Below, in pieces: positions 1 through 8,375 of a stretch of DNA of 64,000 bases. Numbering within the stretch: position 1 is the stretch's first letter; every line of letters begins with the position of its first letter. The notes below the pieces were generated by a model, which saw only the letters and a list, made by a program, of their open reading frames with translations, was not told the origin of the DNA and made no database searches. Origin of the DNA: Mesorhizobium sp. L2C084A000 (GTDB lineage Bacteria > Pseudomonadota > Alphaproteobacteria > Rhizobiales > Rhizobiaceae); NCBI RefSeq assembly GCF_000502875.1, contig NZ_AYWX01000002.1, forward strand, positions 315,667-379,666, in the 5' to 3' direction. The position numbers were made by a program, and so were the translations under genes.

Positions 1-1
1 G

Positions 2-139
2 CGCGATGAGTTGATTGCCCGGATCACTAAAGACTTGCCCGAGGCGGTCGACAAGCTGACGCCAAGGGGCGAACTGCCAGCAGCGACCGATGAGATCGCA
101 CTCCTAGATCAGGTGCCGCCACGCACTCCAGAGCGGTAA
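2..139 (+). CDS. YidB-family protein, C-terminal end only (cut by window edge)
   Basis: Only the last 45 codons are inside the window, ending at a TAA at 137-139. The readable part contains RDELI followed by DLPEAVDKLTPRGELP. The order RDEL, LPxxVDxLTPxGxLP is the C-terminal signature of the YidB/DUF937 family, small bacterial proteins of unknown biochemical role. The segment after it, ending in QVPPRTPER, is longer and more proline-rich than I would expect for the family. Start, length and promoter lie outside the window. The family call rests on this motif alone. Confidence 0.6.
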   Translation, partial: RDELIARITKDLPEAVDKLTPRGELPAATDEIALLDQVPPRTPER

Positions 140-578
140 ACGGGGGATTACATCGACCGTTAAATTGGCCGCGCCGCAATCCGGAGCGCATGACTGAACG
201 GGCGGGCCACGGCCTGCCGTTGGGCGCCGCGAAGGAAAGAGTGGTGAAAGGGGGCGATCTTCTCTTTGGACTGGTTGTGATGAGGCGGGACCCTGGCACA
301 GGTCGGCGTTGAGTTCCACTCTGCATTTTATTCAACATGACCCTAAATTGATTGGTCCACCCGGTTCCGAAACGACACAATGCGGGCTCGGCTGAGGCCC
401 CTCCGTCTTTGAGGTATCGTCCTCGCGACCGCGTAAACAAGAAAGTGAATGATCGACCGACGTGACGCGATCACCCCATGTAGCGGCTTGCCGATCGAGC
501 TTCAAAGTCAGCCTGATAGACTTTTGAAATAGACGTCATACAATCCCATTTTTCTGCTTTCAATGAAAGCAAAGCGAA
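140..578. other. Intergenic, no gene recognised
   Basis: Open frames here are short, mutually overlapping and without ribosome sites or recognisable domains. The stretch is less GC-rich than the core genes further right, fitting an accessory region, and it must hold the promoter of the cyclase-like gene at 579. I could not identify a transposon end or other structure. Confidence 0.5.
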
Positions 579-2315
579 ATGGCCGAAGAACGCGCCCAAC
601 GCCGTCTTGCCGCCATATTGGCCGCCGACGTGGTGGGCTACAGCCGACTTCTGGACCTGGACGAGCAAGGAACATTGAACGCGTTAAAGAGGAGGCGGAA
701 GGAGATCCTGGAACCACTGGTCCGCGACCGTCACGGCCGTGTCGTAAAAGTGATGGGTGATGGCGTCCTAGTCGAGTTCGGAAGCGCAGTGAACGCGGTG
801 TCATGCGCCGTCGAACTCCAGAAGCGGATGATGGCCGCGAACGAGGGTTTGGCGTTCGACCGACAAATCAACCTGCATATCGGCATCAATCTGGGCGATG
901 TCGTTGTCGAGGACGGCGATCTGTTCGGCGATGGCGTTGTTGTCGCAGTGCGGCTTCAGGCAATGGCCGGGGCCGGAGATATCTGCGTCTCCGGCAGCGT
1001 CTACGATCAAGTCAAGCGAAAGCTTGAATGCGACTTCGACGAACTCGGTCCGCAAGCGATCAAGAACGTTGCCGAACCGGTATCCGTTTACCGGATTCGG
1101 TTATCGGCCTCATCTGAAAGTGGCGGACCGGCAGAGAAAGCGCCGCTGCCGCTCCCCGGCAAGCCCTCCATCGCCGTCCTTCCCTTTACGAACATGAGCA
1201 ACGATCCGGAGCAGGAGGCTTTTGTCGACGGCCTCACCGAAGACCTGATCACGGATCTGTCGAGGAACAGCGAGTTGTTTGTCATCGCCAGCAACTCGGC
1301 TTTTGCATACAAGGGCAGGCATATGGATGTGCGTCGCATCGCGCGAGAACTGGGAGTGCGCCATCTTCTTGAGGGTAGTGCACGGCGGGCAGCTGGACGG
1401 GTGCGTATCAACGCTCAATTGATCGATGCGATCGGGGGCGACCACCTTTGGGCCGAAAGATTCGACCGAAGCCTTGAAGATATCTTCGCTGTTCAGGACG
1501 AGGTGACCGGCAAGATTGTCGAGGCTCTGGTGGGCCGTCTGACCGCCGCGCCGGGGCGCAACAGACCGAAGAACCTGGAGGCCTATGATTTATGTGTGCG
1601 TGCACGGGCCTTGGGCCTGCAAACGGCACTCACCGCGAAAGAAGCCATTTTCCTGCTGAACCGGGCAATTGCGCTCGATCCGGAATATGCGGAGGCGCAT
1701 CGTTGGCTGGCACTCAACCTCTGGCTGGGCTGGGAGTTCTGGGACGAACCGATGGACCCCAATCGCACAAGTGCGCTTGCCGAAGCACAGCAGGCGGTCG
1801 AACTCGACCCGAATGACGCTGGGAACCGATGGGTATTGGGCGTTATACTAGGACATGAGGGTCGCTGGGCGGAATCGGATGCCGAATTCGCCGCCGCCCA
1901 CAAGCTGGATCCCAACCACGCCGACGCATGGGCAATGCAAGCTGAACTGACGACGGAAAACGGCCGGCCTGCCGAAGCCATAGAGCAGGTGCGCAAGGCG
2001 CTGCGGCTCAACCCTCACCCGCCCGGTTGGTACTACTGGATGTTGGGCCAGGCTCAGTATGCCATCGGCGACTACGAATCCGCGGTTCAAACGTTGCGGA
2101 GACCCGAAACTTATCGCACGACTTCACGACGCCTGCTTGCAGCAAGCCTTGCGCAACTTGGCCGTTTGGAGGAGGCGCGCTGGGAGGCGGAAATGTTCAT
2201 GATAAGCAATCCGCACTTCACAATCAGGCATTGGTCAGCTTCGCAGCCTTTCCCGGCCGAGGACGTCCGACGGCATATCGTGGAAGGCTATCGCATGGCG
2301 GGGCTGCCAGAATGA
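579..2315 (+). CDS. Class III nucleotide cyclase-homology protein with TolB-like and TPR regions
   Basis: A 578-residue soluble protein of the expanded rhizobial cyclase-TPR family. Residues about 8-175 form a class III cyclase homology domain: metal aspartates D17 (AADVVGYSRLL) and D61 (VMGDG), purine-selecting K57 and D114, and R125. Residues about 195-330 (IAVLPFTNMS, then GLTEDLITDLSR) match the TolB-like segment usual in this family, and the rest is TPR-like helix pairs (for example LDPEYAEAHRWLALNLW). Odd: in the motif that normally reads GVNVAARL, the transition-state asparagine is valine (GVVVAVRL, V121), so cyclase activity may be reduced or lost. Family members are thought to make cAMP or cGMP; the substrate here is unknown. 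No signal peptide or membrane segment is visible. Confidence 0.85.
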   Translation: MAEERAQRRLAAILAADVVGYSRLLDLDEQGTLNALKRRRKEILEPLVRDRHGRVVKVMGDGVLVEFGSAVNAVSCAVELQKRMMAANEGLAFDRQINLHIGINLGDVVVEDGDLFGDGVVVAVRLQAMAGAGDICVSGSVYDQVKRKLECDFDELGPQAIKNVAEPVSVYRIRLSASSESGGPAEKAPLPLPGKPSIAVLPFTNMSNDPEQEAFVDGLTEDLITDLSRNSELFVIASNSAFAYKGRHMDVRRIARELGVRHLLEGSARRAAGRVRINAQLIDAIGGDHLWAERFDRSLEDIFAVQDEVTGKIVEALVGRLTAAPGRNRPKNLEAYDLCVRARALGLQTALTAKEAIFLLNRAIALDPEYAEAHRWLALNLWLGWEFWDEPMDPNRTSALAEAQQAVELDPNDAGNRWVLGVILGHEGRWAESDAEFAAAHKLDPNHADAWAMQAELTTENGRPAEAIEQVRKALRLNPHPPGWYYWMLGQAQYAIGDYESAVQTLRRPETYRTTSRRLLAASLAQLGRLEEARWEAEMFMISNPHFTIRHWSASQPFPAEDVRRHIVEGYRMAGLPE

Positions 2316-2426
2316 CTGTCACGGCTATGCCGTCGGGGCCGCAGTGGATAGCGTCTCGAGGCTGCCGCAGCAGCGAATATTTGGTCTCTTCTGCCGGAAC
2401 GAAATTCGTCAAATCGAGACTTGAAC

Positions 2427-2963
2427 ATGGCAAGTGAAGACTTTCGGCACCGGAAAGCACAACGGGAGGATCTCCCGGCCCTGATTACGCTCATGGACGC
2501 GGCGATCTCTGAACTCCAGAAGCCCTTTCTAGATGACGCTCAGATCCAATCCAGCCGGGCCATCATGGGGCTGGATACACAACTTGTCGACGACGGCACT
2601 TACTTCCTCGTGGAGCACAACGGCGTTTTGGCAGGTTGCGGCGGTTGGAGCCGGCGCGCAACGATGTATGGTGGAGATCAGTCGCCTGGACGTGATGCAG
2701 CGCTGCTTGATCCTGCCAAGGACGCAGCACGCATCAGAGCCATGTACACCCATCCGGACTTTGTCCGGCGGGGGGTCGGCCACTTGATCCTTGCGCTTTG
2801 TGAGCGTGCCGCCAAGGCCGAGGGCTTCGCCCGTGCTGAGCTGGCAGCTACCGCGGCCGGAGAGCCACTGTATCGCGCCTGCGGGTACCAATCCGTCAAG
2901 AAATTCTTCGACGAGCGTGGCGGGGCTCCGGTTCCTATCCTGCTTATGAGCAAGACGCTCTGA
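2427..2963 (+). CDS. GNAT-family N-acetyltransferase
   Basis: A 178-residue GNAT protein that should transfer an acetyl group from acetyl-CoA to an unidentified amine. The N terminus (FRHRKAQREDLPALITLMD) is the usual first strand and helix; the acetyl-CoA motif A is MYTHPDFVRRGVGHLILALC, containing the R-R-G-V-G pyrophosphate loop; motif B follows (LYRACGYQSVKKF). The ATG at 2427 is preferred; an in-frame TTG two codons upstream is possible. It follows the cyclase gene by 111 bp on the same strand and may share its transcript, although no functional link is visible. Confidence 0.85.
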   Translation: MASEDFRHRKAQREDLPALITLMDAAISELQKPFLDDAQIQSSRAIMGLDTQLVDDGTYFLVEHNGVLAGCGGWSRRATMYGGDQSPGRDAALLDPAKDAARIRAMYTHPDFVRRGVGHLILALCERAAKAEGFARAELAATAAGEPLYRACGYQSVKKFFDERGGAPVPILLMSKTL

Positions 2964-3182
2964 CCTCCGGCTTACAGGGCAGTCGCACGCAGTTGGCGGC
3001 GCTCGCCGGCACGGAATGCTCACCTATACTTCCGCCCCATGGTCCGCTTTTGGTGAATGGACGGGACCGTACGAATGACTGCCATTGGGCGCAAAGCCGC
3101 CGTTCGGCTTCCACTATGCCCAGATCGCATGCCGTCACGTTCGGACGCTCAGTCAAAGCGAACGAGATCTAATCCTGAAGAA

Positions 3183-4169
3183 TCAGCCGGCCGGGATTAC
3201 CGGCGCAGCCGGATCGTGAGGTCCGGGAACATGGCCGGCAGGAACCACTGCCGCCGCGCCTAAAACGTGCTTCTCTTGATCATCAAAGAAAATGTGGGCC
3301 CCGAGCGCCTTCAGGATGGGTGCTTTCTCACGGCTGCCTACGAAGTGCGCCTCGTCAGCTGGTGTTCCCCACGCTCTCAGCGTCCGAATTACGCGCTCAT
3401 GCGCAGGGGCGTTCCGGGCAGTGACAAGTGCGATGCGGACCTTACTCACGTTGCCCTCATTAAGGAAAACTCGGCGCAATGCCGATAACTTGTGAAGAAA
3501 ATTGCCAAACGGGCCGCGCGCCATCGGATTGCTCGCGTTCGCGGTCTCATGCGCAAGGAAAGCCTCCAGGCCCTTTTCTTTGTAGATTGCGTCGGACTCG
3601 GGGCCAAACACTACAGCATCGCCGTCGAACGCGACCCGGACCTCGCCCTGGGGTGTTTCGGCACGATCCTTGGGCGCCAAGCCAAGCCGAGCAGCGGCTG
3701 CTCCGCCGTCCACCGCTCCTTTTACATCCGTGTCCGCGTTTGAGAGAAATAGGTCAATGCCCCAAGCAGGAACAAAAGGAGCGAGTGACCGCCCGCTAGT
3801 AAAACTGCCTGTCTTGACGACAAGCCCATAATGATCGATCGACTTGAACGCTCGGAGAGAGAGGTCGGGCGAGTTCTGGGACAGAAGGATCACTTCAACA
3901 TACGGAGCAGCCTCAGGATCGTTCAGCGCGAGTAACCGCTCGACTACCTCAAAGCCAGCACCCCTGCGGAGGATCACGTCCTCGCGTTCGAGTTGCATGG
4001 CCGCATACGACTTGACGCCGTAGTTCTCGAATACGCGATGTTCCTCCTCCAGATCAAAAAGAGCGCGCGTAGAGATTCCGATGCGGAGAGGGCTGGCCCT
4101 TAGCGTAGACCCTGGATCGCCATTCCCCTTGTCATCTTCGGCTGTAAGAGAGGCTTCCGCGATTTCCAT
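3183..4169 (-). CDS. Cytosolic 5'-nucleotidase (NT5C1-like family)
   Basis: A 328-residue protein matching the bacterial members of the cytosolic 5'-nucleotidase I family (Pfam 5-nucleotidase), expected to dephosphorylate nucleoside monophosphates. Signatures include LRIGISTRALFDLEEEHRVF near residues 28-47, VEVILLSQNSPDLSLRAF, VAFDGDAVVFGPESD near 180 (acidic catalytic loop) and IFFDDQEKHV near the C terminus. The ATG at 4169 has a strong ribosome site, GGAGGAAGG, a few bases upstream. It faces its neighbours convergently on the left and divergently on the right and appears to be a single-gene unit. The C-terminal tail (GHVPGPHDPAAPVIPAG) is probably disordered. Confidence 0.85.
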   Translation of the reverse strand: MEIAEASLTAEDDKGNGDPGSTLRASPLRIGISTRALFDLEEEHRVFENYGVKSYAAMQLEREDVILRRGAGFEVVERLLALNDPEAAPYVEVILLSQNSPDLSLRAFKSIDHYGLVVKTGSFTSGRSLAPFVPAWGIDLFLSNADTDVKGAVDGGAAAARLGLAPKDRAETPQGEVRVAFDGDAVVFGPESDAIYKEKGLEAFLAHETANASNPMARGPFGNFLHKLSALRRVFLNEGNVSKVRIALVTARNAPAHERVIRTLRAWGTPADEAHFVGSREKAPILKALGAHIFFDDQEKHVLGAAAVVPAGHVPGPHDPAAPVIPAG

Positions 4170-4535
4170 TTGCCCTTCCTCCGATATTAAGACAGCCTAG
4201 GCAATGCCCTTTCTATATTTGACTTATTTCCGAAGAATTGAAGATCTGCGGTTCATTGCGGATCGCTGTCATTTCATCGCGATTTCCTAACTTTTCAAAT
4301 GCCAGATGGACTTGGGAGCATCGACACGTCGTGGGAAGGTCCACTGGTGTGGTCTAAGCCCTCGAAGGCAGCGATATTCGACTGGACTTCATACGGCAAC
4401 GAAGCATTGGTGTTGCCAGCGCAGCAGAAGAACAATGGATTAACAACGAGCAGAATCTCCAGCCCGCCAAGACAGCGGGCTTCGGTCAGTACAAGCGCCG
4501 GAATGGTCCGGGCTTCTAACTGATGGAGATTTGAA
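4170..4535. other. AT-richer intergenic region upstream of the recombinase trio
   Basis: A 366-bp divergent spacer, clearly richer in A+T than the core. It contains a small hairpin with arms GCCCGC (4462-4467) and GCGGGC (4475-4480) shortly before the DUF3489 gene, and the ribosome site GGAG at about 4524. A 74-codon frame at 4299-4523 has no domain, and I do not call it. Promoters for both flanking genes must lie here. Confidence 0.5.
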
Positions 4536-4910
4536 ATGTCTATCTTTAACAACACCACTATGAAGGCCGACAATGCGGAAGCCGCCGATACGGCACCCAG
4601 CGTCGACGACAGCACCCCAACCCGGAAGCCGCGCGAGAAGTCCGTGGTGACCGTCGCGGTGACGGTCAAGAAGGCAAAGGACGAAGCGCCCGCAGCGCCT
4701 ACCAAAACCGACATCGTCCTCAAGAAGCTGAAGTCGGCCAAAGGCGCTACAATCCAAACCCTGATGGATGCGACGGGATGGCAGGCGCATTCGGTGCGGG
4801 GTTTCCTCTCCGGTACCGTCAAGAAGAAGCTTGGCCACGAACTGCTCAGCGACACCGGCAAGGACGGACAAAGGCGGTACCGCATTGCCGAGGCGAAGAC
4901 CGCCGGTTGA
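4536..4910 (+). CDS. DUF3489 domain protein
   Basis: A 124-residue protein. Residues 1-55 are low-complexity and charged (rich in Ala, Asp, Lys, Thr); residues about 57-120 form the DUF3489 domain, with TKTDIVLKKLKSAKGATIQ, ATGWQAHSVRGFLSGTVKKK and DGQRRYRIA. The domain looks like a compact winged-helix DNA-binding fold. It is the first gene of a tight trio with DUF2924 (5-bp gap) and a serine recombinase (4-bp overlap), an arrangement I know from other Alphaproteobacteria; a role as accessory DNA-binding factor for the recombinase is inference. The ribosome site GGAG precedes the ATG. Confidence 0.85.
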   Translation: MSIFNNTTMKADNAEAADTAPSVDDSTPTRKPREKSVVTVAVTVKKAKDEAPAAPTKTDIVLKKLKSAKGATIQTLMDATGWQAHSVRGFLSGTVKKKLGHELLSDTGKDGQRRYRIAEAKTAG

Positions 4911-4915
4911 CCTAG

Positions 4916-5422
4916 ATGCGCAAAAGACAGGATCTGGATAGTGAGATCGCCGGGATTGGCGGTCTCACGCGTGATGAACTCACGGCAGCATGGAAAAAGG
5001 CCTATGGCTGCCCGCCGCCCAAAGGGGTCAAACGTGGGTTGCTTGAACGGTCGGCCGCCTGGCATCTCCAGGCCAAGCGATTGGGTGGTTTACCTTCGAC
5101 CGTCAAGAAAACACTCGGAGCAGGCAACGCGCGCCAGTCCAACGTAAAGGCTGTCCAACCGAGCAATACTGGACCGGATCGCGAGGACGGTGTTCCGTCG
5201 GTCCGAGCAGCGTCATCGGATAAGGCACTAACGTCGCCGCCACGATCCCTTCCGCCAAGAATCGGCTCCCGTCTGGTGCGGGAATGGAATGGCCGGATGC
5301 ACGTTATCGAAGTGGTCTATGACGGCTTCGTGCTCGATGGCAAGACGTACGGATCGCTGTCGGCTGTCGCCCGCCGCATTACCGGCGCCCATTGGTCTGG
5401 CCCGAGGTTCTTTGGCCTATGA
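4916..5422 (+). CDS. DUF2924 domain protein
   Basis: A 168-residue basic protein. The N-terminal part has the DUF2924 pattern: LTRDELTAAWKKAYGCPPPK, then GLLERSAAWHLQAKRLGGL; the C-terminal part carries RLVREWNGRMHVIEVVYDGF, KTYGSLSAVARRITGAHWSG and a terminal FFGL. The latter half resembles short DNA-binding modules with a strand-rich core. It starts 5 bp after the DUF3489 stop and its TGA overlaps the ATG of the recombinase, so translation of the three is probably coupled. DUF2924 genes typically sit beside recombinases of this type; the molecular function is not established. Confidence 0.87.
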   Translation: MRKRQDLDSEIAGIGGLTRDELTAAWKKAYGCPPPKGVKRGLLERSAAWHLQAKRLGGLPSTVKKTLGAGNARQSNVKAVQPSNTGPDREDGVPSVRAASSDKALTSPPRSLPPRIGSRLVREWNGRMHVIEVVYDGFVLDGKTYGSLSAVARRITGAHWSGPRFFGL

Positions 5423-7107
5423 CAGCAATCCCTCGCCTCAACTGCGCGATCTACACTCGCAAATCGACCGAAGAGGGATTGGAGCAGGAATTCAATTCGC
5501 TCGATGCCCAGCGCGAAGCGTGCGCGGCCTTCATCGCATCGCAGGTCGGTCTTGGCTGGAAGTTGATGCCAAGCCACTACGATGACGGCGGGATTTCGGG
5601 CGGCACGATGGAGCGCCCTGCCCTGCAGCGTCTCCTACAGGACATCCGGGACAAAGAGGTCGATGTGGTGGTCGTCTACAAGATCGACCGCCTCACCCGT
5701 TCGCTGATGGATTTTTGCAAGATCGTCGAGATCTTCGATGCCAGCTCCGTCTCGTTTGTCTCGGTCACGCAGCAGTTCAACACCACAACCTCAATGGGCA
5801 GGCTCACGCTCAACGTGCTCTTGTCCTTCGCCCAGTTCGAGCGAGAGGTTACAGCAGAGCGTATCCGCGACAAGATCGCGGCCTCGAAGAAGAAAGGCAT
5901 GTGGATGGGTGGCGTGGTGCCCCTGGGCTATCGTGTCGAGTACCGCAAGCTGGTGATTGACGAAACCGAGGCACAAACAGTCAGACACCTGTTCGCCCGC
6001 TATCTCACCCTGAGGTCAGTGCGCGACCTTGTCGATGAGGCTGCGAGCGACGGGGTTTCCACACGATCGCGACACCTCATAGACGGATCAGTTGCAGTTA
6101 CCATGCCGTTTGGTCGCGGCAACCTCTACCACCTGCTTTCGAACCCGGTCTACGTCGGCAAGATCAGGCACAAGGATCAGGTCTACGATGGAGAGCACAA
6201 GCCAATTGTCACGTCTGCCACGTTCGACGAGGCCCAGGCACTACTTGCCTCTCAGGCGCCGCGGCGGCGAAGCGAGTCCAATGTCACGCAAGCCCATTTG
6301 CTCACCGGTCTGCTCTTTGATGAAGCGGGCGAGAAATTGCGATCGGTTCATGCCAATAAGCAAGGTGTTCGCTACCGATACTATGTCTCAAAGCAGTTCG
6401 TCGATGAGCGCAGGAAAGGTTCCGAGGGCTGGCGTCTTCCGGCACCCGCACTTGAGTCAGTTGTTGAGCATCGCCTCAATCGGATTCTCAGTGATCAAGC
6501 CCAACTGTCTGATTGGATTCGGCAATGGGCAGACTCTGGCGAAATCCAGGCAGCGATGCGGCGAGTTGACGAGATGCGGTCGTGTTGGGCTTCAGGCACT
6601 ACGGATGCGAAGCGATCTCTCCTCCAAAAGATCGTTCACAGGATCACCCTCAAGCTTGGTTTATTGACCATCGAACTGGATCGCCGCTCGCTATCGGAAT
6701 TGCTTCTCGACCGAAAGCTGCCACCCAACGATAGCGCCCAAGTAACTTCCATCGAATGTCCAATCGGAATGAAGCGTCGCGGCGTCGAAACGCGGATCGT
6801 GCTTACCAACGGATCCAATATCAACCGGGCACCCGATGCCGCCTTGATCAACCTTCTGCGCCGCGCCCACCTATATCTCGGCCAACTTACAGACGGAGTC
6901 GGTCGCAGCCTTACCGACGTTGCCATGCTCAACGGCACCGATACATCCGAGGTCAGCCGCCTATTGCCCTTCGCTTTCCTCGTTCCAAAAATTGCGGCCA
7001 ACATCGTTGCAGGTGATCAACCTGTTGAACTAACGGCGCACCGGCTGTCCCGATTGTCGGACCTCCCCCTTACTTGGACTGACCAGGCTGCACTCCTGGG
7101 CTTCTAA
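5419..7107 (+). CDS. Large serine recombinase (resolvase/invertase family)
   Basis: A 562-residue site-specific recombinase. The resolvase catalytic domain covers about residues 7-155: nucleophile S16 in YTRKSTEEG, SLDAQREAC, DDGGISGGTMERPALQ, VVYKIDRLTRS and the helix ending in FEREVTAERIRDKI. A recombinase domain follows (MGGVVPLGYRVE, NPVYVGKIRHKDQVYDGEH), then a C-terminal part rich in basic and hydrophobic residues. The ATG at 5419 overlaps the DUF2924 stop in an ATGA, which fixes the start better than an upstream in-frame GTG-type start. It is the last gene before a tRNA gene and probably mobilises, or once mobilised, the flanking accessory segment. It could also be a domesticated remnant. 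Confidence 0.92.
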   Translation: MTAIPRLNCAIYTRKSTEEGLEQEFNSLDAQREACAAFIASQVGLGWKLMPSHYDDGGISGGTMERPALQRLLQDIRDKEVDVVVVYKIDRLTRSLMDFCKIVEIFDASSVSFVSVTQQFNTTTSMGRLTLNVLLSFAQFEREVTAERIRDKIAASKKKGMWMGGVVPLGYRVEYRKLVIDETEAQTVRHLFARYLTLRSVRDLVDEAASDGVSTRSRHLIDGSVAVTMPFGRGNLYHLLSNPVYVGKIRHKDQVYDGEHKPIVTSATFDEAQALLASQAPRRRSESNVTQAHLLTGLLFDEAGEKLRSVHANKQGVRYRYYVSKQFVDERRKGSEGWRLPAPALESVVEHRLNRILSDQAQLSDWIRQWADSGEIQAAMRRVDEMRSCWASGTTDAKRSLLQKIVHRITLKLGLLTIELDRRSLSELLLDRKLPPNDSAQVTSIECPIGMKRRGVETRIVLTNGSNINRAPDAALINLLRRAHLYLGQLTDGVGRSLTDVAMLNGTDTSEVSRLLPFAFLVPKIAANIVAGDQPVELTAHRLSRLSDLPLTWTDQAALLGF

Positions 7108-7152
7108 CCATCCGGCGAGCATCTCGCTGACCAGTCGACCATCGCTTTGGCA

Positions 7153-7240
7153 AACACTTGGCTACGGAATTCGCCCGACAGAGACGGACGACTTAAAAGT
7201 CGGGTGTTTTGCGTTTACCGCGGCGTCTCAGCCAAGTGTT
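7153..7240. repeat. Inverted repeat with internal palindrome between recombinase and tRNA
   Basis: Arms AACACTTGGCT (7153-7163) and AGCCAAGTGTT (7230-7240) are perfect 11-bp inverted copies 66 bp apart. Between them lies the palindrome GACTTAAAAGTC (7190-7201). The position, just outside the recombinase stop and before the tRNA, would suit a recombination site or element end, but nothing in the sequence proves this. Confidence 0.55.
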
Positions 7241-7320
7241 GCCCACTACTCGGCGCTAACCCACGGAAATGTCGGAGGTATTCTGAGACGGTCGAAACCC
7301 CGAAAAACGAGGGGACTGGA

Positions 7321-7396
7321 TGGTGGGCCCGGAGGGACTCGAACCCCCAACCAAGCGGTTATGAGCCGCCGGCTCTAACCATTGAGCTACAGGCCC
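7321..7396 (-). tRNA. tRNA-Ile2 (anticodon CAU, lysidine type)
   Basis: A complete cloverleaf can be folded on the minus strand: 7-bp acceptor GGGCCTG/CGGGCCC with one G-U pair, D stem GCTC/GAGC, anticodon stem GGCGG/CCGCT with loop CTCATAA, T stem GGGGG/CCCTC around TTCGAGT, discriminator A and an encoded CCA at 7321-7323. The anticodon CAU could mean Met or the lysidine-modified Ile2. The short D loop and the run ATAACCGCTTGGTT are closer to bacterial Ile2 than to elongator Met, so I call Ile2. Its 3' end points towards the recombinase module. Confidence 0.85.
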
Positions 7397-7531
7397 CACG
7401 CGGGCTGGATTAATGTTTTTCGCATCGCGGCACAAGGCTTTCCCTACGGGCTTCCGCAGATCGCCCAAATCAACCCATAATCGCGCTCTACGCGACCCCT
7501 TGCGACTTGATCGCAGACCAAGGAGATTTTC

Positions 7532-8242
7532 ATGACCAGACATCTTTTGCCTCTCGCGCTCGCCGCTGCAATCGCTTTTCCGGCGATGGCTGGAGCCGCC
7601 GATCTGCCGACGCCGCCCCGCATCATCGTGTCGGGCGAAGGCGAAGCAACCGTAGCCCCCGATCTGGCGGTCCTGACGCTGAGCGTCATGCGCGAGGCCA
7701 AGACCGCGCGCGCCGCGCTCGATGCCAACAATGACGCCATGGCCGCCGTGATCGCGGCGATGAAGTCCGCCGGCATCAAGGACCGCGATCTGCAGACCGC
7801 TGGCATCCAGATCAACCCGCGCTACAACTACACCAACAAGCCGGACGGCAGCCAGGAAGCCGAACTCGTCGCCTATCAGGTGACCAACACGCTTTCGGTG
7901 CGGGTGCGCGACGTCGACAAGACAGGCGAGGTCCTCGACAAGGCGGTGTCGCTGGGCGTCAACCAGGGCGGCGGCATTGCCTTCACCAACGACAACCCGG
8001 CAGCCACGGTCACCGAGGCGCGAAAGAAGGCGGTCGCCGACGCCATGGCCAAGGCCAAGACGCTGGCCGAAGCCGCCGGCGTCAGCCTCGGCCGGGTGCT
8101 CGAGATCACAGACCAGAACATCAGGCCGGCGCCGATGCCGATCAATGCCAAAGCCTTCGATGCCGCGGCCGGCGCGGCTCCGGTACAAGCCGGTGAGAAC
8201 GCCTACAATGTGCAGGTCACCGTCACCTTCGAACTGAAATAA
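7532..8242 (+). CDS. SIMPL (DUF541) domain periplasmic protein
   Basis: A 236-residue exported protein. Residues 1-22 form a signal peptide (LLPLALAAAIAFPAMAGAAD). The rest is the SIMPL/DUF541 domain: IIVSGEGEATVAPDLAVLTL at the start, AAMKSAGIKDRDLQTAGIQI in the middle, GGGIAFTNDN and ARKKAVADAMAKAKTLAEAA, and a terminal strand YNVQVTVTFEL. Family members are periplasmic or outer-membrane-associated proteins linked to oxidative stress; the molecular role is unclear. AAGGAG precedes the ATG and a strong terminator lies 60 bp after the stop, so it is a monocistronic unit. Confidence 0.9.
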   Translation: MTRHLLPLALAAAIAFPAMAGAADLPTPPRIIVSGEGEATVAPDLAVLTLSVMREAKTARAALDANNDAMAAVIAAMKSAGIKDRDLQTAGIQINPRYNYTNKPDGSQEAELVAYQVTNTLSVRVRDVDKTGEVLDKAVSLGVNQGGGIAFTNDNPAATVTEARKKAVADAMAKAKTLAEAAGVSLGRVLEITDQNIRPAPMPINAKAFDAAAGAAPVQAGENAYNVQVTVTFELK

Positions 8243-8303
8243 TCGGCTCTGACGGTCCGTAGCTGAGCCTAGCCACGGCAATCATCAGCCAATAGCGTGC
8301 ATG

Positions 8304-8338
8304 AAAAACCCCGCAGGATTGCTCCCGCGGGGTTTTTT
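8304..8338 (+). terminator. Rho-independent terminator of the SIMPL gene
   Basis: Stem AACCCCGC / GCGGGGTT around the loop AGGATTGCTCCC, followed by a run of six T. It lies 60 bp past the stop of the SIMPL gene. The A run before the stem means it could also act on the opposite strand. Confidence 0.85.
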
Positions 8339-8375
8339 CGAGCCACACCCTTCAAACGGAAAGGGGCTCGGCTAG

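Noticed and set aside
2944..3156. 70-codon minus-strand frame after the GNAT gene
   Set aside because: It overlaps the 3' end of the GNAT gene and has no ribosome site or recognised domain; possibly a decayed sequence only.
4299..4523. 74-codon frame upstream of the DUF3489 gene
   Set aside because: No domain, no convincing ribosome site, and low-complexity reading.
7147..7413. 88-codon frame with RRDSNPQPSGYEPPAL
   Set aside because: This is the well-known false protein read antisense through a tRNA gene; it contains the tRNA-Ile2 at 7321-7396.
7256..8281. 341-codon minus-strand frame including VAQWLEP and GGSSPSGP
   Set aside because: It reads across the tRNA and then antisense to the SIMPL gene; no ribosome site and no domain.
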